Source: Tetragonia tetragonoides
Taxonomy: Eukaryota; Streptophyta; Magnoliopsida; Caryophyllales; Aizoaceae
Length of the DNA stretch: 64,000 nt
Assembly: GCA_038025085.1 (NCBI GenBank)
Contig: CM076148.1
Location: 5,239,501-5,303,500, forward strand
Reading direction: 5' to 3'
The notes beneath the pieces are model-generated. The model saw only the letters and a program-made list of their open reading frames with translations, had not been told where the DNA came from and searched no databases. Positions 55,201-64,000 of the stretch are shown piece after piece (position 1 is the first letter of the stretch; every line of letters starts with the position of its first letter). The position numbers were made by a program, and so were the translations under genes.

Positions 55201-58200
55201 ATTAAAGTTTCTTCGTTACTAAGTTAGTAGTCTTTCGTCCATGATCTGAAATTTAAAGGAAGTTTAATAAATACTCTTCTGATGTATTAGCATTTCTTTC
55301 CTGCATTCAGCAAACGTGCTGAGTCAACTACTTTACCTCTGCATTCCCTAATTTGTGTTATCTGCATCATGATCAAGATTCCTGATACTGGTCAAAGATC
55401 TCTAGATGTTCTTATTTGAATCATATAGGTCAGGGGTGTGAAGATGGCTAAGGCTATCCTGGTTGATCATTACTCCTTGATGCAAGACATCTTTCCCTCT
55501 TATACCTCAGGATCTTACTTTTTTGGAGGCTTGTATTGAAAACCACACCAAAGCAAACCTTTATATGGACCAAGTTGAGTTTCAGCCAGCTCAACATTGG
55601 AGTGCAACAGTACTAACAGCCGATATGCTCCATTCAGAAAAGAAATCCACGAGGTTGGTTGCAAGACTATGTTGTAATGTGCTGTGCTGTTGATTAATAT
55701 AGTATTAGTCTAACTTCTTGCAGATGTTCTTTCAATTTTTAACTTTAACAGTTCGCAGTGATGCAGATATATTTAAGCCACCTGTTCTGATAAGATCTGG
55801 AGGTGGAATTCACAACTTTTTATATCAGTTGAAGTTGTCTTCCGAAGAATCTAATCAGATGAGAATAGAGGGGAGCAATATCCTTGGCAAACTGCAAATA
55901 ACATGGCGTACAAATTTGGGTGAGCCTGGACGCTTGCAGACACAGCAGATTCTTGGTAGTGTAAGTACATAAAGAAATTTTACAAATGCTTCTCAGCCAG
56001 GAAACTTTTACTGGTCCTTAATAATGCTGCTGCCTACGGTATACTTCATTTTATATCTTATTGTCACCTACTCACCTCAACTTTCTTTTTGGAATGTGCC
56101 AGGGGGAAAGGGGGGGGGGGAGGGAAGAGAAAGTTGCAAATAAAAAGAATTATGCCTGAAACCAAAGTAATGAAAGAAGAATAAAAGAACTGGTCATATC
56201 ATCTTTGGTAAAACTATCTCAGGTCTGCTATGATAGCTCTCAACTAAGACCTGTGATGGTATATTTGCATATTACAAAAAAAATTCTTATGTTAGACAAC
56301 AATTAACAGTCAGATACTTTATTTTGGCCTGAAATATGCAATTAGCCACACACAGCAAAGATAACACTTTAGCCTTGAAAAGCAGCTGCTCTATTCTTTT
56401 TGTTGACAACAATAGTCCAACTTTCTGTGAGAAAGTATAGAGAGCTGGATGCCTTTTCCAAATTTTGTAGAAAGGAATGTTTCTCCTCTGCTCTAGGGTT
56501 GTAGATCTTGACTAGAGCTTAGTATTATGATAGCTACATTGTCCCTCATGTTATCTCTAAGTCTTGCTCAAGGGATACGCATACGCAGCTGTAAGAATAC
56601 ATAATGACTGCTTTGGGACTATGGGGAGTACTTTAATGATCACATGTGGGGTTTCCCAGCGGAATTGAGCTACCATTTGCAGTTTTTCTGATCCTTTTAT
56701 ATTTGTTTCCAGCCTGTTCCTCGCAAAGAGATTTACTTGCAAGTTGTGAAGATTCCACCTGTCATCATCTTGCACCAACCCTTCGAGGTAAATCGTTTTT
56801 TATTGTTCCATCTGAATATTTTAGGTCTTATGAACTTTTGCCTGTTGCACTAGTATGCTGTGGGCAATTGAATTTCTGACATTCTAGGAGCAAACTTCTT
56901 ATTTTTTTTTTAATATTTTTTGTGAAAGGGTTTCAGGGAGAATTTGATTTGAACATTTTGGGCATAATAAAAAGGAAATAAAGCCAAGAGGCTTTAAAAT
57001 TGTATTTAATGACGTAGAATCTGCTTTCAGGTGCAACTGAGCCTCACAAACCAGACAGACAGGACTCTGGGGCCATTTGAGATCTGGTTTTCAGTTGATG
57101 CTAATGGAGAGAGGGCTTTCATGGTTAATGGCCTTCAGACAATGGTATGTGCTGTTTTGGCTGAAAACAAAATTCCTGATCTCCTGTTCCATAGTCTATA
57201 TCGATTTCATGCCTTTTACGGCAAAATTTGTACGTTTTCTACTAACCTAACTAGCATCTACTTGCAACCAAAATAAACCAGCATCTATTTCATTATCCAT
57301 TTAAACAAGACATCCAGCTGACATGGTGCCAATTTTTTGCCAAGATATGCCTATAAATTATTAATATGTTGCATCTGCACCATTTAATATTGAGCTGGGA
57401 AACAACATGAATAGTTTATTATTCCTGAAAACTTTTCTTAATGCTTAGACAAGTTCAGATGTTGTGTATGAAGTCTATAAGCACCGTTTTTTTTTGGTAC
57501 TGATATGGATATTTGATGCATTTCTACAGGCTTTAACAGAGGTTCAGTCGCTCAAATCCACAGATTTAAAGATGGTAAATTGCAGTCTTATTTAAAAGTT
57601 CTTTAGATTCTGTCTATTGCTCTTGTTGGGGGAGGTTGCAGGGAGGGCTCTCACTGTACTTAAGTAAAGTTTGTTTTAGATGCTTGAACAGAAACAGTGT
57701 ACAATAAAGTGCCTCAGTCCTCCCTCCTTGTTGTTGTTGTGTCTGCTATGGTGGTTGTTTTGAGCTATTTGTTTCGATTTCTATAGACTATGATCAAGAT
57801 AAAGTTTCTTCACCCCTTTTTACCTTTCCCAATGATTTTACCAAATGTGTCACCTTTTTTTTTTTAGATAAGAAAATTTTTATTAATCAATTGTTAAAGA
57901 ATACAAAAAGGTTGAGGATAAGGCATCCTCAATATCAAGCTAATATATCTACACATCCTCAATACCAAATGTGTCACTTCTCATCTAAGACCTCATGTTT
58001 TAATATGGTTTGGACTGCGGGTATTTGAAAACAGCTTTTTTGCCTTGTTAGAAATAAGGGTGCGTGTATTGACCATTCCGCCTTGCCAATATCGGAATCA
58101 ATATGGACATTTGGTTCATGTCTTTGTTGTTAACTAAACTAGTATGCATTCCGCACGGGATGTTTCAGCTCTTTTTGTTTTTTGTTTTAAATTTAATGTT

Positions 58201-61200
58201 TTCCTATGGGTTGCCTTGCTTCTAACTTTGCTGTAATAATTTCCTGTTTCTTTTTTGGTGCTAATTTTGTGATTAACTGGTAAATAAAACTAAAACAACA
58301 CCAATGCGGGATTTGGAGAGGTCCATTCGCAGCCTGACTCTTAACTTGTTTAGGGAAAATATTAAAATGTTGGGGGGAGGGATGCCCTAAGTCATGGTAA
58401 TAGTCATCCATTGGCCGTGTATTAGCCTTTGACAAAAAAAAAGGGTCATTAATTGGCTTGTGGTGCCTATTTAAAACTTAGAGGTATGTACCCCTAAATG
58501 ACATTGTTTGTTGCGTTATAGTTCTACCTATTCTGATTAGTTATACTGTAAACTTTGATCTATATTTGACAGAGTGCTTAGGAAACGATTATTAGCCTTT
58601 TATTAAAAAACATGAGATATAAAGTTCTTCTATCAAAGATTATCATAGTAGACAATGGATCGAAATGAACTAAGTAGATCAAAAATTTATTTAAACAAAA
58701 TCTGGGTGGCCCATGTCCTATGTCCTCGTGCCCATGTCCTAGCCCCCAAGTCTCATGTCCCATGTCCAATGTCTCATATCCAATGTCCATGTCCCATGGC
58801 TGAAATCGGAGTTCAGGGACCCAGATGACCATCCGAGGCACCAAAGATCCTCTAGGGTGACGATAGAACCCCCGGAGAAGTATGGGCAGAAATGACACAC
58901 GGCCCCCCGAAAGCCGAAAACGAAGGCTATGCCTATAATCCACGTTTTTTGGGCTTCCGGGAGGCCCAGGAACGAAGGTGGAAATTTTCGCACCACATTG
59001 CACGGTACACCCTTAGCGAACACGAGAGGGCCCCGGGGTCCGTTATCGAGTCCCTGATAGGCTTGTAAGGCCTTCTTTACGGGACACTAATGTAAGGGCC
59101 GAAACGCCGAAGGCATGGGTGATATCGAAGTTCGGGATTCGGATGACCCTCCAGGAGCACCGAGGGTCCTCTAGGGTCATGATAGACCCCCCGGAGAAGT
59201 TTGGGCAATAATGACACCCAGAAGCTGAAAACGAAGGCTATAATCCAAGTCTTTTGGTCTTCCAAGAGGCCCCGACCGGAACGAAGGTGGATATTTTCGC
59301 ACCAATTAGCACAAGACACCCTTAGTGACTATAAGAGGTCCTTGGGGTCCGTTATCGGGTCCCTGATAGGCTTGTAAGGACGTTTTTACGGGACACTAAT
59401 GTAAGGGTCGGAACACCGAAGAGTCGAAGACGTGGGTGATATCGAAGTTCGGGGATCCGGATGACCCTCCCGGGGCACCGAGGGTCCTCTATGGTCATGA
59501 TAGTCCCCCTGAAGAAGTTTGGGCAATAATGACACCCGAACCCCGAAATCCGAAAACGAAGGCTATTATCCATGTTTTTGGGCTTCCGGTAAGCCTCGGA
59601 ACGAAGGTGGATATTTTCGCACCACATCGCACGGAACACTCCTAAGGGACATGGGAGACCCTCGGGGTCGCTTATTCGGTCCCTGATAGGCTTGGAAGGG
59701 TGTTTTACGGCACACTGGTGTAAAAGTCATAACACCAAAAGCATGGATGATATCAAAGTTCGGTGATGCAGATGCCCCTCCCGGGGCACCGAGGGTCCTC
59801 TAGGGTCATGATAGACCTCCCGGAAAAGTTTGGGAAAAAATGACACCCGGGCCCTGGAAAGCCGAAAACAAAGGCTATAATCCACGTTTTTTGGGCTTTC
59901 GGGAGGCTCCGGAACAAAGGTGTATAGTTTTGCACCACATCGTACAGAACACCCTTAGGGGACATGGGAGGCCTTTGGGGTGCTTATCCGGTCCCTGATA
60001 GGCTTGGAAGGGCGTTTTACGGGACACTGGTGTAAGAGTCGGAACACCAAATGTATGGTTGAAATCGAAGTTCAGGGATTCAGATGACCCTCTCGGGGCA
60101 CCGAGGGTCCTCTAGGGTCATGGTAGAACCCCCAAAGAAGTTTGGGCAAAAATAACACCCGAGCCCCGGGAAGCCGAAAATGAAGGCTATAATCCACGTT
60201 TTTTGAGCTTCTGGGAGGCCCCGGAATGAAGGTGGATATTTTCACACCATATCGCACGGGGCACCCCTAGGGCACATGGGAGACCCCCTGGGTAGGTTAT
60301 CGGGTCCTTGGTACACTTGAAGGGCCTCTTACTGGACGTTGGAGGCTAATCCACTGTTTTTTGGTATCAAGCATGGCTCCCCACTACCCCCTGCCGCCAA
60401 ACCTACCCCTAAGCCCTTTCTACTATTAGTGAGGTCTCATTGTTTTTTACAATTTTTTGAAGTGATTTTTAAGTTTTTTTTTTTTTCTATTTTTCTGCGT
60501 ACTTTTTAATTAAAAATTAAATTAATAGCTACAATCTGTGGGAAAAAAAAAAGTTTTCCCGTAACTCAATATACTTGAAAAGTTTGAGGTGGAACTTTTG
60601 GAAAATAATTCTCCAAACTCTCAAAACCTCGCATGTCTACTTTTGTTATTAGACTCACTAAACCTTATAAGACTCTTTAGTGGGTAGTTGCTTGAGAGAG
60701 GGCTTGTGGGCGAAGGATGGCAAGCGGCGCGACATGAAACGCCTACCATTATGAAAGTTATGCATTGGGCATGTCTATTCCACGGTTTTTGGCTACCAAG
60801 CATGGCTCCCCACTAGAGCTGGGCAAATGGGCGGGTCGGGGTGGGTCGGCCCGTTTAATAAATGGGGCGGGTCGGGGCATGTCGGGCATGTTTGTGAGTG
60901 AGGCGGGCCGTGTCGGGTCAAGCCGGCCCATTTTGGACCGTTTAAAATTTAAAAAGTGTTTTTTAAATAAAAAAAGTATTAAATGTGTCGGCCCATTTGC
61001 AACCCGTTTAACTTTTAAATGGGCCGGCCCATTTCGACCCGCCCATTTATAGTGGTCAGCGAGTCATGACCCGCTCATGGGGCGGGTCGGGACGGGTCGG
61101 CTAGAGAGGCCCTGCCCACTTGCCCAAGTCTACTCCCCACCACCCCGTGCCACCAAATCTACCCCCGCGCCCTCTCTACTACTATAGCGATGTCTCATAT

Positions 61201-62578
61201 TTTTTCCCAATTTTTTTGAAACGATTTCTAATTTTTTTGGATATTTTTTTTTTTCAGTATAAATTTTTAATTAAAAATTAAATTAAATAGTTTTAAACAT
61301 TCAAGTTGGTATAACTATTCAGAGAGAACAAAGTAAAGCAATATATGGTACTAAGCTTAATGAACTTGGAGGGGTTCTCTTGCAAAGAGAGGAGGTGTAG
61401 ATACCGAATGCCTAGTAATTGCAAAGAGAAATACGATGAACCTTACCAAAATGGGGATTGGTTGTACACAATGGCGGACTACGGCGATGAGATCCATATA
61501 CGAACGTTAAACATTATAGACATGCGAGGTTCCATCATCTATTCATGAAAGAGGAATTAGCTTCTTTTTTTTTTTGGCTCATCAATATGTGAGAGAAATT
61601 AGCTACTACTCAATTTCTTGGATTTGTAACGTTTGACAACTTGGGAGAATGAAGGGAAGGAGTCATTAAACTCCATTATGGGTTTGTAACGTCTAATTAT
61701 TGCTACTTTCTCTCTTTTTTTTTCTTTTTTTTTTACTGGTCATGAGTCACATAACACGCCATAAGTAAATTGACACGTCATTCGGCAATTTAGCGGCTGA
61801 TGTGGCGAGCTCTGGTTGAATCATTGCGTTTTAATCTAATTATATATATTGCAATTGGTAGCGGATGCATCTCTTAGAAACTCTTCTTTGTAGTGTAATG
61901 TTTTTGCATAATGCATTACTGTTGATTTGGTGGCAGAACCTGATTGCAACTAAACTTGGAGTCCAGAAGATCACTGGTATAACAATTTTTGACTCAGTTG
62001 AAAAGAAGACATATGAACCTCTACCAGATGTTGAGGTACGTAACTAAAGTGATGTGTTTCTTGCTTTTTCCTTTCTATTTTTGACGCATATGGTCAATGA
62101 TGATTTTCTACTTTATTTCTCAAAATCTGGCCATAAATTTCAATGCTTGGCATATGTCGTCCAGAGTGTCACATTTGAAGCAACTGTCCTTGTTGTGTGG
62201 AGGGACAGAGGAAATCTAATAGCGGAAAAGGTTGGATGAGAAACTGAATATACTAGCTATGCCCTTGTATAGTGATCATCTGAATTGAGTGATTACTGAA
62301 TTTAAGCGTCATTTCTAGATACGGTCTCAATGTATGTGTGCAGATAATTCAACACCATGAATGTAAGAGGTTATGTTATTGAACTGCATGCATGACTAGA
62401 ATAGACCGTGTAACATTTGGTGCAAGATTCTCTTCATGCTAAAATGATATTTTCATTTCACAATGTTCAGTAATGATTGTGCACCTTCCTCAACAGAAGA
62501 ATCTCTTCATACTAGGGGCTTTAAGTTGCGTTAACTGTGGATTTTTCCTTGCTGCAGATATTTGTTGATTCGGATTGA
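52294..62578 (+). CDS. TRAPPC13: Trafficking protein particle complex subunit 13 homologue
   Basis: Twelve exons: 52294-52607, 53156-53240, 54222-54352, 54432-54534, 54678-54692 (15 nt), 55511-55653, 55759-55960, 56713-56787, 57031-57144, 57530-57574, 61937-62035 and 62558-62578. They join in frame to 448 aa. It shows the DUF974/TRAPPC13 blocks: LAFRVMRLCRPSLHVETP, GLSGLLVLPQSFGAIYLGETFCSYISINN, VRDIVIKAEIQTERQRLLLLDTS, IIEHDVKELGAHTLVCTALYNDGDGEHKYLPQFFKFIVANPLSVRTK, ENHTKANLYMDQVEF, IFKPPVLIRSGGGIHNFLYQLK, and QTDRTLGPFEIWFS. From family knowledge it is a subunit of TRAPP complexes that act on Rab GTPases in Golgi and autophagy traffic. The start is the first ATG of the open first exon and fits the family (MAGTGG...). 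Exon 7 uses the AG at 55758, because the AG at 55723 leads to a stop. The 4.4-kb intron 10 holds a tandem array and several elements. Confidence 0.95.
57839..57977 (-). mobile_element. Very short LINE 3' stub with 15-bp target-site duplication
   Basis: A 109-bp insert (57854-57962) is flanked by TACCAAATGTGTCAC at 57839-57853 and 57963-57977. It consists only of the 3' UTR end of the LINE family seen in the CPL1 intron: T-run, TTTAGATAAGA, AATTTTTATTAATCAA, AAGAATACAAAAAGG, GAGGATAAG. It lies antisense to TRAPPC13. Confidence 0.8.
58790..60350. repeat. Tandem array, five units of about 311-319 bp, in TRAPPC13 intron 10
   Basis: Anchor phrase 'gttcrggga...gatgacc' occurs at 58811, 59130, 59447, 59758 and 60070, so periods are 319, 317, 311 and 312 bp. 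Each unit also has 'gcaccgagggtcctctagggtcatgatag', 'agaagtttgggca', 'gctataatccacgttttttgggcttc', 'aaggtggatattttcgcaccacatcgcac' and 'gggtccctgataggcttg' in variant form. It is richer in GC than the surroundings. The left edge is preceded by 'ccatgtccta' short repeats (58710-58795). Reading frames on the minus strand recur with the unit and are not genes. Confidence 0.9.
60346..61310. repeat. Direct repeat of about 190 bp, second copy split by a hAT MITE
   Basis: 60346-60535 ('ccactgttttttggtatcaagcatggctccccac...taattaaaaattaaatta') is repeated at about 60778-61290, where 319 bp of MITE plus one target duplication interrupt it after 'catggctccccac'. The copies are about 430 bp apart. They could be duplicated spacer or short terminal repeats of a degraded element; I see no primer-binding site or coding region between them. 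Confidence 0.75.
60814..61132. mobile_element. hAT-type MITE with 8-bp target-site duplication
   Basis: A 319-bp element with inverted ends TAGAGCTGGGCAAATGGGC (60814-60832) and GCCCACTTGCCCAAGTCTA (61114-61132). It is flanked by identical CTCCCCAC at 60806-60813 and 61133-61140. The inside is made of GGGTCGG / CCGACCC and GGCCCATTT motifs in both directions. An 8-bp duplication fits the hAT superfamily. No transposase. Confidence 0.9.
61311..61936. other. Rest of TRAPPC13 intron 10
   Basis: AT-rich intron sequence with T-runs at 61566-61577 and 61716-61734. A 67-codon open frame at 61345-61548 has no recognisable domain and lies within the intron. No further element was defined. Confidence 0.6.
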
Positions 62579-64000
62579 ACTGCAATGTAAGTGCAATGGA
62601 TGACTCCAGTTGTGGATAGATTGATTAGTGATTTGACCAAGATATGTTCTTGCTCCCGTTAAGCCAAAAGCAGACAGAGTTGTATCTAGGCAGGAAGAAA
62701 TTACATGACTCGGCTTATCCTGTAAGGCTAGTGCTAGCAGAATTATTCACCTTGCTCAGTTTTGTCACCAACCATCCAATTAAATGACTGTTTAGCAAGG
62801 AAGCAGGGTTATGGCTCACTCTACTTTGCAAACATTAGTTTCTTCGTACACTGTATTCTATGTTAGGAACTCATGGAATAGTCTCGGGTTCACAAACAAG
62901 ATGTTTTCCTGTATCTATACATGTAAATTAGATGATAGCGATCTCGGATCACTCCCTTTGTTCCGTTCATTTTTTCCCTCCCAAGTCTAATTTTTTAGGG
63001 CTCTTCTGTAAGTCAGCTGTAGAGACAATCATTATATTGTTTGCTTCTTATCTTTGAAGTTTGAACATGGTTCAGTATATGTTCCTTTGATTATAATAAG
63101 CCCTTTCTTCTAGTGCAGAGTTTGATGTTATAGACATGAGAGAAAAAGAGCCAAAATTGATTTGCTAGGATCATCAAATGATAGCATCCAGTTAGAAATA
63201 TAAAGAAGAAAGGTAGAAAGTAATTGAAAGAATAGTAATCTTAGACATCAAAAGCTTACCATAATGATCATCAAATTGATTTGCTTGGTTGAAATTAAAT
63301 GATGTAATCGTAGACATCAAAAGCTTACCATATTGATCTTCCTCATTTTTGTTTAAGATATTGCTGAAATCTGTGTAATTTCTGTTTTACCCTCTCTGTC
63401 CCGGAAAACCCTTTACATTTGTTTTTTCATGGTCTCCAAGATACCAACTTACGGTTAATGATTGAACTTATATGAGTGTAAAACTATGATTTTTCAAAAG
63501 TAGTATTTAAAATTAATCTAATAATAGTATTTTTGCAATGTGAAACTTTATGTATTTTTCACAAATTAACAGTGTCTCCAAGTTATTCTCTTCCTCTCCG
63601 AACAAGCAAATATATAAGTATTTTTGAGACGGAGGGAGTATTACACTGTTCTCGAGAGAGAAAGAGAGATGCAGATACCGCTAGTCTCGAACCGCCAAAA
63701 GAAGTGGCATAAGGCATAGGCAGATGCAAATGGATTGTGAACTCTCCCCGTTTTGTGCACAACCCCATATAACCATTACTAAGCCGACTAGCAACCTTTT
63801 ATATTCATCTATTTATGTTCCTTAAATAATGAAACAACTTTTATTACCAAGTTGACGAATACTGGACTGAAACAAAGTTATACAGATCCATAAATATTAA
63901 CAGAAAACTCAACATGAATATAACTTGATAAATATCGCTATAAAATTTTCTTCTCTTTCTCGTTAAACTTGAGGCAAAATCAAATTCTGTACAAGGACAA
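62579..64000. other. TRAPPC13 3' flank, no gene seen
   Basis: Probably 3' UTR to about 63100. A phrase 'agacatcaaaagcttaccat' occurs twice (63243-63262 and 63312-63331). It holds one Stowaway MITE. The last 360 bases are AT-rich without a recognisable coding exon. Confidence 0.6.
63390..63638. mobile_element. Stowaway (Tc1/mariner) MITE
   Basis: A 249-bp element with ends CCCTCTCTGTCCCGGAAAA (left) and GAGACGGAGGGAG (right; complement CTCCCTCCGTCTC), the Stowaway consensus. It is flanked by TA at 63388-63389 and 63639-63640. No coding capacity. The ends are diverged, so it is not recent. Confidence 0.85.

Noticed and set aside
55718..55758. Upstream acceptor for TRAPPC13 exon 7 at 55723
   Set aside because: It reads into a stop in the required frame. 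The AG at 55758 restores the conserved SDADIFKPP.
58578..60257. Several minus-strand frames with similar proteins (e.g. '...PGPPGSPKNVDY...')
   Set aside because: They recur with the tandem unit inside a TRAPPC13 intron, and the similarity comes from the DNA repeat. No known domain.
60346..61310. An LTR retrotransposon with the 190-bp direct repeats as LTRs
   Set aside because: No primer-binding site, polypurine tract or coding region between the copies; called only a direct repeat.
61345..61548. 67-codon open frame in TRAPPC13 intron 10
   Set aside because: No recognisable domain, no splice continuity and no context; likely chance.

Overview
This is plant nuclear DNA from a flowering plant, almost certainly a eudicot. 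Genes are spread out, introns are long and AT-rich with GT-AG borders, and the introns and spacers hold LINE pieces, short terminal-inverted-repeat elements (MITEs), SINE-like sequence and microsatellites. A repeat of the 'GAGGCGGTCTCA...GTCTTATAC' type hints at Caryophyllales, but this is weak and I do not name a species. No bacterial, viral or organelle block is visible. Gene models were built by hand from reading frame, splice-site and family-pattern continuity. All five intact or partial gene models stay in frame across every intron.

Layout: (1) 1-8511, plus strand: the last six exons of CPL1, an RNA polymerase II CTD phosphatase-like protein with two dsRNA-binding domains. Its 5.9-kb intron carries an antisense LINE with a clean target-site duplication. 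(2) 8512-12750: spacer with a Tourist-like MITE and a long (AT)n tract. (3) 12751-17326, plus: clathrin light chain, 3 exons, 346 aa. (4) 18642-22824, minus: a receptor-like cytoplasmic kinase, 6 coding exons, 363 aa, convergent with (3). (5) 23.7-26.7 kb: spacer between divergent genes, with a small Mutator-like MITE. (6) 26715-47683, plus: MED16 (SFR6), a Mediator tail subunit, 16 exons, 1264 aa, with introns full of relics of one LINE family. (7) 48792-49998, minus: an F-box gene broken by three frameshifts. (8) 50.4-52.2 kb: nested repeats, including a palindromic element with a 9-bp target-site duplication that ends 119 bp before the next start codon. (9) 52294-62578, plus: TRAPPC13, 12 exons with a 15-nt microexon, 448 aa. 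Its 4.4-kb intron holds a five-unit array of about 312-319 bp, a hAT-type MITE and a tiny LINE stub. (10) 62579-64000: downstream flank with a Stowaway MITE.

The genes are unrelated housekeeping functions: transcription and RNA processing (CPL1, MED16), vesicle traffic (clathrin light chain, TRAPPC13) and signalling (kinase). They do not form a pathway or cluster. I found no convincing new biological system. The most interesting material is the intronic and promoter-proximal repeats: dated-looking LINE insertions, nested elements, hairpins and a local satellite array.
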